Source: Planctomycetota bacterium
GTDB lineage: Bacteria; Planctomycetota; JACOTG01
Direction of reading: 5' to 3'
Assembly: GCA_016178505.1 (NCBI GenBank)
Contig: JACOTG010000052.1
Coordinates: forward strand, 18,099-82,098
DNA length: 64,000 bases
Both the position numbers and the translations under genes were made by a program. Below the pieces are notes generated by a model. That model was not told where the DNA came from, searched no databases, and was given only the letters and a program-made list of their open reading frames with translations. This document shows positions 16,178 through 28,900 of the stretch, in pieces (positions within the stretch are counted from its first letter, which is position 1; every line of letters begins with the position of its first letter).

Positions 16178-18592
16178 ATGCCACGCCGCCAACAGCGACC
16201 GAATGTGGCGAGGTTCCCGCCGGCCCCGCATCATCGGATCGCCTCGATCGCCGTCGCTCTTCTCGTCCTCGTGTGCTCGGCGTTCGCACAGGAAATGCGC
16301 GACGTCCAGAAACGCGAGAGCGCCGCCGAGCGCGAGGCCCGCTATCGCGCGGCCGCTGAAGGAGAAATCCGTGCATCGGGCGGCTTCAAATGTGGGTACG
16401 TGGATCCTGACACTGGACAATTCGTCGTTGGCTTCGCCGGCAACGTCAGGATCTTCTCGAAGGGCCTTCAGATTCGGGCCGAGAATGTCGTCGTGTGGTG
16501 CAACCGCGAGAAGCTCGATGCGGCGCGGATGAAGTCCGGCGACGCAGACGCTGATCAAGGCGGCGCCGTGATTCCTCTGGAAGCCGCCGAAGAGATCTAT
16601 GCCGACGAGGACGTCACGGTCGAGATGGATCACGACAAGACGCACGAGTCGGTTCGTGCGGATCGCTTCTTCTACGACCTCAAACACGAGCAGGCCATTT
16701 TCGTCGACGGCTACGTCGAGAGCTACGCCGACGTGCGCGGCCGGCGCGTGCCCCTTTTCCTTCGAGCCGAAGAGATCCGGCAGCTTGGCGCGGGCTATTT
16801 CGTCGGGACCAACGCCAGCATCACGAACTGCAGCTATGGCGAACCGCACTGGCACGTGCACGCCTCCGAGATCACGCTCGACACGCGCACGCCGGGCGCG
16901 GCGCTCTATCGCGCGGACAACGCGAGCTTCCGCATCGGCGACTTCCCCATCTTCTGGCTGCCTTTCGTCCAAGGCGATTTGAACGGCGGTTCGAATTTCT
17001 ACTTCAAGGGCGCGCGCGTCGGTCACTCGACGAGGCTCGGCACGTACGCACTCACCGAGTGGGGCGACCAAATCCGTCTCGGCAGCGGCAAGGACCGATA
17101 CACCTGGGGCGACTGGACGCTGCACCTCGATCCGATGGAGAAGCGAGGAATGGGCGTCGGCCTCGACGTCGACTATCAAACCGCGCAGTACTTTGGCCGA
17201 TTCCGCTCCTACTACCTTCACGACACGGGTGAGTCGGACAAGAACGACCAACCGATCGACGATCGCAGCCGCGGGCGCGTTCGTTTGCAGCATCGGCAGG
17301 AGGACTTGCCGTTCGGCTTCGAGGGCACGGCCGAGATCTCCTACCTCACGGATGAGAACTTCCTGAACGAGTTCTTCGAGCGGGAAGCGAAGACGGGAAA
17401 AGAGCAGGAGACGGTTGCGTACCTCAAAAAGACCTTCGACGACCAAGCGTTCACCGTTCTCGGCAAGTGGCGGATCAACGACTTTCAGACGACGACGGAG
17501 TACCTGCCTCAAGCGGGCTACCGGGTGCTGTCGAAGCCGCTGCTACCGGGCACGCCGCTCGGGACGAACCTTTATTTCACCGACGAGACCGAGCTGGCAA
17601 ACGTTCGCTTCAGTCCGAGCACGGACCTGGCTCCGGGCGTCGAGGAGCGCCGCCAGACGACTCGCTTCGACACCCGGAACCAGTTGAACGTCCCCGCGTC
17701 GTTCGGCGACTTCAACCTGAACCCGTTCGTCGAGGGACGCTACACGGTGTGGGGCGAGCCCGCGGACCCGCAGACGCAGGACGTCATCGCGCGCGTCGTG
17801 ACCGCGTCCGGCTTTCGCCTCGATACCCAAGCGTGGCGCAACTACGACGCAAACGTCGGATGGATGCGAGTACACGGGGTTCGCCACGTGATCAATCCGG
17901 AGATCGCGTTCCTGAATCGCTGGGCCGTGACGCAGTCGCCCGACGAGCTGATCCAGTTCGACGAAGTCGACGCCGTCAAGAAGGAGCAGTTCGTGGAGCT
18001 GTCCGTGCGAAATCGACTGGAGACCCGCGGCGGGGAGACGACGCGGACCTTTTTCGATTGGCGCATGGCCAACCGGTTCTTCCCCGACGCCGAGCGCGAC
18101 GACGCCGGCGATCCTTGGGGCCATCTCGAGAACGACGTGCGCGCGACGCTGTCCGACCGGTTGCTCGTTTTGTGGGACTCGGAATACGACTGGTACGAGC
18201 ACGCGTTCGCGTCGATGAACACAGGCGTTCGCGTCCGCCCGACCGAAGAAGCGCGCGTGCTCTTGCAGCATCGCTTCGTGCGCGACACCTCGTCCATCGT
18301 CGCCGGTGGACTCGAGTATCGCCTGAGCGAGAAATGGATCGCGGACGTCTTCGAGCAGTTCGACACCGAGATCGGCCGCGAGCTGGAAAACCGATTCGTC
18401 CTACAGCGTTACACTCACGATTGGGTCTTCGAATTCGAGATCAGCGTGAACCACAACCAAAAGGACACACGAGTGTCCGTTGCGGTTTACCCGCGCGACT
18501 ACTTCTTCGGCAGCCAGCGCCAAAAGCGGGGTTTCGACGAAGCGCCGTTCTTCGACCGTGGGGCGGGGCCTGTTCACGATTCGAACAGGTGA
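16178..18592 (+). CDS. lptD: LPS-assembly outer membrane protein LptD
   Basis: 804 residues from ATG 16178, eleven bases after the preceding stop. A signal peptide (IASIAVALLVLVCSAFAQ) is followed by an OstA-like periplasmic domain (GNVRIFSKGLQIRAENVVVW, ADEDVTVEMD). A long C-terminal beta-barrel with alternating hydrophobic and polar residues comes next (GRFRSYYLHDTGESD, PFGFEGTAEISYLTDENFL). LptD inserts LPS into the outer leaflet together with the lipoprotein LptE, which is not seen here. Length and order of domains match the family. It ends the LPS block begun by kdsD. Confidence 0.88.
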   Translation: MPRRQQRPNVARFPPAPHHRIASIAVALLVLVCSAFAQEMRDVQKRESAAEREARYRAAAEGEIRASGGFKCGYVDPDTGQFVVGFAGNVRIFSKGLQIRAENVVVWCNREKLDAARMKSGDADADQGGAVIPLEAAEEIYADEDVTVEMDHDKTHESVRADRFFYDLKHEQAIFVDGYVESYADVRGRRVPLFLRAEEIRQLGAGYFVGTNASITNCSYGEPHWHVHASEITLDTRTPGAALYRADNASFRIGDFPIFWLPFVQGDLNGGSNFYFKGARVGHSTRLGTYALTEWGDQIRLGSGKDRYTWGDWTLHLDPMEKRGMGVGLDVDYQTAQYFGRFRSYYLHDTGESDKNDQPIDDRSRGRVRLQHRQEDLPFGFEGTAEISYLTDENFLNEFFEREAKTGKEQETVAYLKKTFDDQAFTVLGKWRINDFQTTTEYLPQAGYRVLSKPLLPGTPLGTNLYFTDETELANVRFSPSTDLAPGVEERRQTTRFDTRNQLNVPASFGDFNLNPFVEGRYTVWGEPADPQTQDVIARVVTASGFRLDTQAWRNYDANVGWMRVHGVRHVINPEIAFLNRWAVTQSPDELIQFDEVDAVKKEQFVELSVRNRLETRGGETTRTFFDWRMANRFFPDAERDDAGDPWGHLENDVRATLSDRLLVLWDSEYDWYEHAFASMNTGVRVRPTEEARVLLQHRFVRDTSSIVAGGLEYRLSEKWIADVFEQFDTEIGRELENRFVLQRYTHDWVFEFEISVNHNQKDTRVSVAVYPRDYFFGSQRQKRGFDEAPFFDRGAGPVHDSNR

Positions 18593-18626
18593 CGGGAAAG
18601 CCTCGCGGCTCGGCGTTTGCCCGTCC

Positions 18627-18656
18627 TTGACGCGGCTCCGCGGGGAGGGCTATAGT
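18627..18656 (+). promoter_or_regulatory. Probable sigma-70 promoter of tatA
   Basis: TTGACG at 18627-18632, an 18-base spacer, and TATAGT at 18651-18656, in the gap between lptD and tatA. The match to -35 and -10 consensus is five of six in each box, and the start of transcription would be near 18663, about 70 bases before the tatA ATG. Confidence 0.5.
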
Positions 18657-18731
18657 TGGGCCACTCTCCTTGGAGTCGTCTCCCTCGATCGATATCGAAG
18701 TCGTCAGTTTTTTGGAGTGCGATAACCAAAG

Positions 18732-18974
18732 ATGAATCTCGGCTGGATGGAAATGGTCGTGGTGCTCATCGTGGCTTTGCTGCTGTTCGGCAAGCGCCTC
18801 CCAGAGGTCGGCCGCTCACTCGGCAAGGGAATCCTCGAGTTCAAGAAGGGCATCAAGGGCATCGAGGATGACGTCAATCCCGACGAGCTCACGCGCGTTT
18901 CGGTGAAGCAGGATGATCGGTCGAGACAGCTCCCCAAGACCGAAGAAAAAGAGCTGAACAAGACCCCGGCCTGA
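18732..18974 (+). CDS. tatA: Twin-arginine translocase subunit TatA
   Basis: 80 residues: an N-terminal membrane helix (LGWMEMVVVLIVALLLFG), the hinge FGKRLPEVGRSLGKG, an amphipathic helix (EFKKGIKGIEDDV) and a polar tail. TatA oligomers form the pore that exports folded proteins with twin-Arg signals. TatC is not in the window. The gene has its own promoter and is tail-to-tail with gyrB, 27 bases apart. It could be called TatA/E; length and lack of an extended helix argue against TatB. Confidence 0.92.
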   Translation: MNLGWMEMVVVLIVALLLFGKRLPEVGRSLGKGILEFKKGIKGIEDDVNPDELTRVSVKQDDRSRQLPKTEEKELNKTPA

Positions 18975-19001
18975 GCCCCGATTCGGTCGAGTAAGCCCCC
19001 G

Positions 19002-22857
<3,856 letters not shown>

Positions 22858-23280
22858 GAGAAACCCTCTGCTTTTCCCTCTTCTATCTCAGGGCTTGTTG
22901 ACTATGTCTCTCTTCATTCAACTGAAACCTACTCTTCATCATCTTGTCCACCGAGACAGGTTGTGGAGAACTCGAGCGTACCGCGGCTAACTCCTAGAAC
23001 CCGTGGTGCCTCGGAGCCATCGTCGGTTCCGTCGAACGTGGAGTAGCCGTGGAAACCGGCTTCAAGAAAGACCCGCCTCTTCACACCTATCCCGTCGTCT
23101 GTCCGAGCAATCGCCGCCGCCGCCGCCATTCTCCACAGGCCATCCACCGCCGCCGAACGGTCTGCCGACAAGGATGTTCTTGGTTGAAAAACCGACCCAT
23201 TGTACCAGCGTGCCGGAGCACCCACAAGAAAGCGAGTGGCGCGCAGTTCGAGCGTCATTGGCGCCCCCATCGGAAGACGT
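22858..23280. other. Gene-free gap between dnaA and dnaN; candidate replication origin
   Basis: No open frame of quality is present. Three sequences resemble the DnaA box TTWTNCACA: TTGTCCACC at 22944-22952, TGTGGAGAA at 22962-22970 (reverse of TTCTCCACA), and TTCTCCACA at 23129-23137. Each departs from consensus by one or two bases. The segment 22860-22945 is noticeably richer in A+T than its surroundings and almost all pyrimidine on the plus strand, which could serve as the unwinding element. Location next to dnaA is a common place for oriC. The boxes are few and weak, so this stays a candidate. Confidence 0.4.
23199..23227 (-). promoter_or_regulatory. Possible promoter for dnaN within the dnaA-dnaN gap
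   Basis: On the minus strand TTGTGG (23222-23227) and TACAAT (23199-23204) are separated by 17 bases. The -10 box is five of six, the -35 is weak. Transcription would begin about 335 bases before dnaN. Confidence 0.3.
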
Positions 23281-24639
23281 TCAGGAGACGAGTTTCTTGG
23301 AGAGCTGGTCGACCGTCGCGCGAGTTTCCGGGTTGGTCTCGACGAGGTGTTGGATCTTGTCCTCGGCGTAGAGGACGGTCGTGTGATCCCGCCCCCCGAA
23401 GAACCCGCCGATTTCCTCGAGTGAATAGGGCGAGTGCTTTCGCGCGAGGTACATGCAGAGTTGGCGCGGCAGCACGATCGATTTGACGCGACGCTTGGAC
23501 TGCAGATCGCCCTTCTTCAAATTGAAGTAGGTCGTCACGACCGCGATGATCTGGTCGATGCTGTGGATGGTCGCGGGGACCAACAAATCTCGGAACGCTT
23601 CACGCGCGAGCGCAAGGTCGACACGCCGTGATGCCAAGGAAGCGTGCGCGAGCAGCTTCGTAACCGCGCCTTCGAGCTCTCGAATGTTCGTGTCGATTCG
23701 CTCCGCGAGAAAGAGTGCAACGTCGTCAGGAACTTCGCTGGACGCAAGGCGCGCCTTCTTCTTGATGATCGCCACGCGCGTTTCGAGACACGGCGGGTCG
23801 ATCTGCGTGACGAAGCCGCACTTGAATCGGCTGACCAAACGCTCCTTCAGAGTCGGAATCTCTTTCGGCGGCGAATCGCTGGAGAGGACGATCTGCTTGT
23901 GCGCGTTGTAGAGAGTATTGAAAGTGTGGAAGAACTCTTCCTGCGTTCGCTCCTTGTTGGCCAGGAAGTGAATGTCGTCGATGAGAAGCATGTCGACGTG
24001 ACGATAGCGGAAGCGGAATGACTCTAGCTCACCGCGCTCGATGGCGGCGACGAACTGGTTCACGAACGTCTCGCAGGAAAGATAGAGGATGTGAAACGTT
24101 CGTTCGCGACGCAGAACTTCGTGGCACACGGCCTGGAGAAGATGGGTCTTGCCGAGTCCGACCGATCCGTGGAGGAAGAGCGGATTGTACGCCCGCGCGG
24201 GTGCCTCGACGACGGCGAGCGAGGCCGCATGTGACAGCCGGTTTCCGGGACCCACGACGAAGTTCTCGAACGTGTATTGACGGTTGAGCGTCAGCTCCGA
24301 CACCGGCCGGGATGGAGCCATCGGACTCGGCTGCTCCCCCGACGAAGGCGTTTCCGTGCGGTTCGCCGCGTCCATGGGGCGAACCGTGAAGCAGAACTCG
24401 GGAACGAATCCGAGGATTCGCCCGCACGATTCACCGAGCAACTCGACATAGTGCTCGCGAAGCCAATCGCGAAAGAAAGCGTTCGGCACTGCCAGCTCGA
24501 GAGTCGAGCCGTCGAACGCGAGAGCTTCGACCTTTCGAAACCAGGTGTCGAACTGCTGACTGCTGAGAGCACCGCGAAGCTCGTGCTGGGTCTGGGCCCA
24601 GATTTCTTGCGCGGAGACCGAAGACGAAGGCAGAGGCAT
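23281..24639 (-). CDS. dnaA: Chromosomal replication initiator DnaA
   Basis: 452 residues from ATG 24639. Domain I is LWAQ-like (EIWAQTQHELRGALSSQQFDTW), then a variable linker. Domain III follows with TFENFVVGPGNRLSHAA, Walker A GSVGLGKTHL, Walker B LLIDDIHFLANK and sensor motifs (RLVSRFKCGFV). Domain IV holds the DNA-binding signature GGRDHTTVLYAEDKI. DnaA-ATP binds boxes at oriC and opens the duplex. The frame is open upstream of 24639 but this is not supported by the family N-terminus. The next gene on the same strand, dnaN, is 423 bases downstream. Confidence 0.97.
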   Translation of the reverse strand: MPLPSSSVSAQEIWAQTQHELRGALSSQQFDTWFRKVEALAFDGSTLELAVPNAFFRDWLREHYVELLGESCGRILGFVPEFCFTVRPMDAANRTETPSSGEQPSPMAPSRPVSELTLNRQYTFENFVVGPGNRLSHAASLAVVEAPARAYNPLFLHGSVGLGKTHLLQAVCHEVLRRERTFHILYLSCETFVNQFVAAIERGELESFRFRYRHVDMLLIDDIHFLANKERTQEEFFHTFNTLYNAHKQIVLSSDSPPKEIPTLKERLVSRFKCGFVTQIDPPCLETRVAIIKKKARLASSEVPDDVALFLAERIDTNIRELEGAVTKLLAHASLASRRVDLALAREAFRDLLVPATIHSIDQIIAVVTTYFNLKKGDLQSKRRVKSIVLPRQLCMYLARKHSPYSLEEIGGFFGGRDHTTVLYAEDKIQHLVETNPETRATVDQLSKKLVS

Positions 24640-24899
24640 TCGGTAGCTCCCGACGTGTGAATTGGACTCCGTGTCTCGTGCCGACCGAAGGTCGGACCCC
24701 TTAACCTTCTCGCAATGAGATGAGGGGCACGTATTCGAACACCCCACCCCGAGTGAACGCGCGGATCCTATCTCCGACCCTCTGTCCTTCAAGGAAAAAA
24801 GACGGCGTCCGACGACACGAGACGCGACGCGCAAACGCGGCGCGGAGTTGCGATCGTAGAACTGCAAAAAAAATTTCCGGAAGTGCCCGCCGCGATCGA

Positions 24900-26057
24900 T
24901 CAGCTTCGGAGGCACCGCACGATGTCGATCACCCGCTGCGCCGCATTTTTCGCGGCTTGTGCGTCGATCGACGCACCGAAGCTGAAGCGTACGGATCCGC
25001 GCACGCGATCTTCGGGCAAGCCAAGCGCGCGAAGAACGTGCGACGGCTCCACAGCTCCGGATGAACAAGCAGAGCCGGACGACGCAGCGACACCGGCGAG
25101 ATCGAGATGCACGAGCAGCGATTGCGCTTCGATACCGGTGAACGCGAGGTTCAGAGTATTCGGCAGCGTGCCGTCCGAACGAGGCGGCAGTCCGTTCACG
25201 GTGAACTCAACGCCCGCCTCCTCGATCGTCTCGAGAAACGCCGCAGTCGAGGCGCGGACGCACCGCGTCGTCTCGTCCAAGCGATCGACCGCGAGCTTCA
25301 TCGCGACCGCGAGACCCACGGCCCCCGCGACGTTCTCGGTCCCCGCACGCCGGCCCCCTTCTTGCCTGCCACCCCGCAGGCTTGGCTGAAACCGGACGCC
25401 GTCTCGCACATAGAGGAGCCCGGTCCCTGGAGGTCCCCCGAACTTGTGGCCGGAGATCGACAGAGAGTGCACGTCGAGGTCGGAGACTCGCACGCTCATC
25501 TTGCCGAACGCTTGAACGGCATCGGTGTGCACGAGAACACCGTTGGACGCGACCGCACGAGCGACCGCGGCGACCGGTTCGATCGTCCCGATCTCATTGT
25601 TGGCGAGCATGAGAGTGACGAGTCGTGTGCTGGGGAGCACCGCGTCGACGACGTGGGTTACCGCGATACGCCCGAACTCGTCGACCGGGAGCACCGCTGT
25701 GCGGACGTCGGGTCCCTCGAGGGCCCGAACGGATTCGAGCGTCGCCGGGTGCTCGATCGCGCTGGTGATGACGTGGAGCGGTCGGGAGCACAGACCCAAC
25801 AGGCCTTGGAGGGCCAGCGAGATGGACTCGGTGCCGCCTGAAGTAAACACGACCTCGGACTCCTTCGCTCCGAGTGCTCCCGCAGCGACCGCTCGGGCTT
25901 CGTGAAGCGCCGCGCGAGCTCGACGTCCCGGTTCATGTAAGGAGCTGGGATTCCCAGGGCCGGACTGCCAGTACTGGAGCATGCTCTCCTGCACCTCTGG
26001 GAGCATGGGCGCCGTGGCGTTGTAGTCCAAGTAATAGGAAGTCGAGGGCCGGGCCAT
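24900..26057 (-). CDS. Cysteine desulfurase (NifS/IscS family)
   Basis: 385 residues from ATG 26057. It is a class V PLP aminotransferase: YLDYNATAPMLPEV, FTSGGTESISLALQG, NNEIGTIEP, HTDAVQAFGK, and the PLP lysine in SISGHKFGGPPGTG. The active cysteine is in SSGSACSSG, followed by PSHVLRALG. The enzyme takes sulfur from cysteine for iron-sulfur clusters or thiolated tRNA. No iscU, iscA or mnmA gene is adjacent, so the target pathway is not shown. It is divergent from trpC with a 64-base gap. Confidence 0.93.
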   Translation of the reverse strand: MARPSTSYYLDYNATAPMLPEVQESMLQYWQSGPGNPSSLHEPGRRARAALHEARAVAAGALGAKESEVVFTSGGTESISLALQGLLGLCSRPLHVITSAIEHPATLESVRALEGPDVRTAVLPVDEFGRIAVTHVVDAVLPSTRLVTLMLANNEIGTIEPVAAVARAVASNGVLVHTDAVQAFGKMSVRVSDLDVHSLSISGHKFGGPPGTGLLYVRDGVRFQPSLRGGRQEGGRRAGTENVAGAVGLAVAMKLAVDRLDETTRCVRASTAAFLETIEEAGVEFTVNGLPPRSDGTLPNTLNLAFTGIEAQSLLVHLDLAGVAASSGSACSSGAVEPSHVLRALGLPEDRVRGSVRFSFGASIDAQAAKNAAQRVIDIVRCLRS

Positions 26058-26121
26058 GTTGCGGCCTGTAGCACGTCCGACGTCGCTGTGTCGAGGGGGT
26101 TGTGATACAAGCGTCGCTCGC

Positions 26122-26985
26122 ATGGGAAGCGACGAATCGAGAAGCCAACGGCGGGTCGGGCTCGACGAAATCGCCGCGTACAAACGCAAGGAAGTCGCCG
26201 CCCGGAAGCGCGACACTCCCGTTTCGGAGTTGGAACGGCGCATCGCCGCGCTCGCGCCGGCGCGGTCGCTTGCCGACGCGCTTCGTCGTCGCGAGGCCGA
26301 CTCCATTCGCGCGATCGCGGAAGTGAAGCGAGCGTCTCCCAGCCGCGGCCCGATCCGCCTCGATGCGAACGCGGCAGCGACGGCGTCGGCGTACGCTCGG
26401 TCGGGCGCCGCCGCGATCTCTGTCCTCACCGAGTCGCGTTGGTTTCGAGGAAGCGACGACGATGTGAGAGCCGCCAAGGCAGCGGTGTCGCTCCCGATCT
26501 TGCGGAAAGACTTCGTCGTGGACGCGTTTCAGGTGGTCGAAGCGCGCGCGATCGGAGCAGACGCCGTGCTGCTTCTGGTTTCGCTCCATCCGACGGCGGC
26601 CGCGTTGCGGATGCTCTTGACCACCGCGCGTTCGGTCGGCATCGAGGCGCTCGTCGAAGCCCACGACGAGCGAGAACTAGATGTCGCGCGCGAAGCCGGC
26701 GCGACCCTGATCGGGATCAACAACCGGAACCTCGCCACGTTCGCCGTCGATCGTGATCTTGCACTTCGACTCATCGGCACTCTTCCGCGCAGCGTCGTAC
26801 GGGTCGCCGAGAGCGGCATCTCGACCCGCGAAGCCGTGGTTGCGCTCGAGGCCGCAGGGGCCGACGCGATTCTCGTGGGTGAAGCGTTGATGTCGAGCGC
26901 AGATCCCGGCCGCGCGCTGCGTCGACTACTCGGTGATCCCGGAGCCGATCAAGCCCGTTCGAACACGGCCACCGAAGAGTCTTGA
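26122..26985 (+). CDS. trpC: Indole-3-glycerol phosphate synthase
   Basis: 287 residues from ATG 26122 (MGSDESRSQRRVGLDEIAAYK). Conserved features are IAEVKRASPSRGPI, the catalytic lysine region LPILRKDFVVDAFQV, ALVEAHDERELDVA, LIGINNRNLATF and RVAESGIST. It closes the indole ring in tryptophan synthesis. It is not in a trp operon here: trpG/pabA lies 5 kb away on the other strand. It runs tail-to-tail with bshA, 32 bases apart. Confidence 0.95.
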   Translation: MGSDESRSQRRVGLDEIAAYKRKEVAARKRDTPVSELERRIAALAPARSLADALRRREADSIRAIAEVKRASPSRGPIRLDANAAATASAYARSGAAAISVLTESRWFRGSDDDVRAAKAAVSLPILRKDFVVDAFQVVEARAIGADAVLLLVSLHPTAAALRMLLTTARSVGIEALVEAHDERELDVAREAGATLIGINNRNLATFAVDRDLALRLIGTLPRSVVRVAESGISTREAVVALEAAGADAILVGEALMSSADPGRALRRLLGDPGADQARSNTATEES

Positions 26986-27017
26986 TCGCGAGCGTCGCGC
27001 AATGGAGCGCGTGCGAG

Positions 27018-28142
27018 TCAGCGTCGAGCGAGGATTTCGCGGTAGTAGTCTTCGTAGCGCGTGACGATTTGTTGCCGGTCGAAGAGGCGGACTGCGCGCT
27101 CTCGTCCCGCATCGCCGAGACGCCGATGATGTGCCGGGTTCTCGAGGACCTCGATCCCGCGGCGTCCCATCGCCTCGAAATCTCCGAGCTCGCAGAGAAA
27201 GCCGGTCACTCCGTCTTCCACGACTTCGACGAGACCCCCAGCACGCGCACCAATGACCGGCACGGCGCAGCTCATCGCTTCGAGTGCGGCGAGGCCGAAG
27301 CTCTCGCGTTCGCTCGGAAGGAGAAAGAGGTCCGAGACGGCGAGAATCTCCTCCGTCGCATCGCGCTTGCCGAGCGACGAGACGAAATCCGCGATCCCCA
27401 ACTGCTCTGCTAGTTCGAGCGCGCGGCCCAGCTCCGGTCCCTCCCCCACGAGAACGAGTCGGCTCGGAACTTTCGCGTGGATCGCGGCGAACGTCTGCAC
27501 GACATCGGGGATGCGCTTCACCGGGCGGAAGTTCGACACGTGGGTCACGATCTTCTCGCCAGGGCGCGCCAAGCACTCGCGCTTGAGATGGGTGCGGCCC
27601 GGGGCGAATCGTTCCGCGTCGATGAAGTTGGGCAGAACGCGAATGTCGCAGGTCACGCCGAAGATCTGACGCGTCGCGCCTTCGAGGTAGTTCGAAACCG
27701 CGGTGACGCCGTCGGAGCGCTCGATCGCGAACTTCGTCACCTGGAAGTACGAGGCGTCGTTTCCGACGATCGTGATGTCGGTTCCGTGTAGCGTGACGAT
27801 CGTCTTCATGCTTCGCCCCGCGAGCATCTCTCTCGCGAGGTACGCACTGACCGCGTGCGGTATCGCGTAGTGCGCGTGCACGATGTCGAGACCGTGTCGC
27901 TCCATCACCTCGAGCAGCTTGCTGGCGAGCGCGAGGTCGTACGGCGGATAGCGGAACAACGGGTACGTCGTGACCTCGACTTCGTGGAAGAAGACGTTCT
28001 CCTGTAAGGGCTCGAGGCGAAAGGGCCGCGAGTAGCTGAGAACGTGGACCTCGTGCCCGCGCTGCGCGAGCGCGAGACCCAGCTCGGTCGCGACGACGCC
28101 GCTACCACCGAACGTCGGATAACACGCGATTCCGATCTTCAT
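27018..28142 (-). CDS. bshA: N-acetyl-alpha-D-glucosaminyl L-malate synthase (bacillithiol step 1)
   Basis: 374 residues. This GT4 glycosyltransferase begins MKIGIACYPTFGGSGVVATE, the BshA signature, followed by VHAHYAIPHAVSAYLARE and the E-x7-E region SERESFGLAALEAMSCAVPV. It joins UDP-GlcNAc to L-malate as the first step of bacillithiol synthesis. The start overlaps bshB1 by four bases (ATGA), and it is the last gene of the bshC-bshB1-bshA run. The context removes doubt between this and other GT4 enzymes. Confidence 0.96.
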   Translation of the reverse strand: MKIGIACYPTFGGSGVVATELGLALAQRGHEVHVLSYSRPFRLEPLQENVFFHEVEVTTYPLFRYPPYDLALASKLLEVMERHGLDIVHAHYAIPHAVSAYLAREMLAGRSMKTIVTLHGTDITIVGNDASYFQVTKFAIERSDGVTAVSNYLEGATRQIFGVTCDIRVLPNFIDAERFAPGRTHLKRECLARPGEKIVTHVSNFRPVKRIPDVVQTFAAIHAKVPSRLVLVGEGPELGRALELAEQLGIADFVSSLGKRDATEEILAVSDLFLLPSERESFGLAALEAMSCAVPVIGARAGGLVEVVEDGVTGFLCELGDFEAMGRRGIEVLENPAHHRRLGDAGRERAVRLFDRQQIVTRYEDYYREILARR

Positions 28143-28900
28143 GATTTCGACTTTCCCGTCGGTGGCACGGCGTCGGGCCAGGCCGCGACGGGATCCGCGA
28201 CGCGCACGGGTCCTTCGACCCAATAGGGCTCGCCGTATCGAACGCCAATGGCCGTCCCATAATAGCGGTCGCGGGCTTCGAGCTCGTCGAGGAACTCCTT
28301 GCGGGCAAGGTTCGTCGGGCTCTCGTCGCTCTCTCCCTTGAAGAACTGCGAACCATAGCAACGAATCGCAGCCATTTTCTCGCCGAACATGTCGGTGATG
28401 TCGACCACGAACGAAGGCACGAATCGCCAGTGCTGCATGAAATGGATGACTTGGTTCGCGCGGTGCGGCGGGAGGCGATCGATCGCATCCGGCGGAAACT
28501 TCGCCACGCCGGCGAGGAAGTGGCTCTCGACGACGAGTGATCCGGCGCGTGCATGGTCGGGATGAAGATCGCGAGTCGGTGGCGCGACGAGGAGCTGCGG
28601 CCGCCACTTGCGAATTGCCGCAACGACCCCGCTTCGAGCGGACCCGCCATCGGGGACGCTGCCGTCCGGCAGCTCGAGGTTTTCCCGGGCAACGATCCCG
28701 AGGATGCGAGACGCTGCGTCCGTCTCTGCGCGACGCGACTCGACGGTTCCGCGCGTGGACAACTCGCCTCGCGTGCAGTCGACGACGACGACGCGTCTTC
28801 CTCGGCGAACGAGCGAACGGATCAGGCCGCCGCAGCCCATCTCGATGTCGTCCGGGTGTGCGCCAAAGACGAGCGCGTCGGCGGGATCGGGCAAGCTCAT
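28139..28900 (-). CDS. bshB1: Bacillithiol biosynthesis N-acetyl hydrolase (deacetylase) BshB1
   Basis: 253 residues, LmbE/PIG-L family. Zinc ligands are in GAHPDDIEMGCGG (H15, D18) and DLHPDHARAG. Other family marks are TRGELSTRGTVESRR and YGSQFFKGES. It removes the acetyl group from GlcNAc-malate. It overlaps both neighbours by four bases, so the three bsh genes are translationally coupled. Confidence 0.96.
   Translation of the reverse strand: MSLPDPADALVFGAHPDDIEMGCGGLIRSLVRRGRRVVVVDCTRGELSTRGTVESRRAETDAASRILGIVARENLELPDGSVPDGGSARSGVVAAIRKWRPQLLVAPPTRDLHPDHARAGSLVVESHFLAGVAKFPPDAIDRLPPHRANQVIHFMQHWRFVPSFVVDITDMFGEKMAAIRCYGSQFFKGESDESPTNLARKEFLDELEARDRYYGTAIGVRYGEPYWVEGPVRVADPVAAWPDAVPPTGKSKS

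Noticed and set aside
24640..24899. Origin upstream of dnaA.
   Set aside because: No sequence near the DnaA box consensus was found there; the dnaA-dnaN gap is the better candidate.
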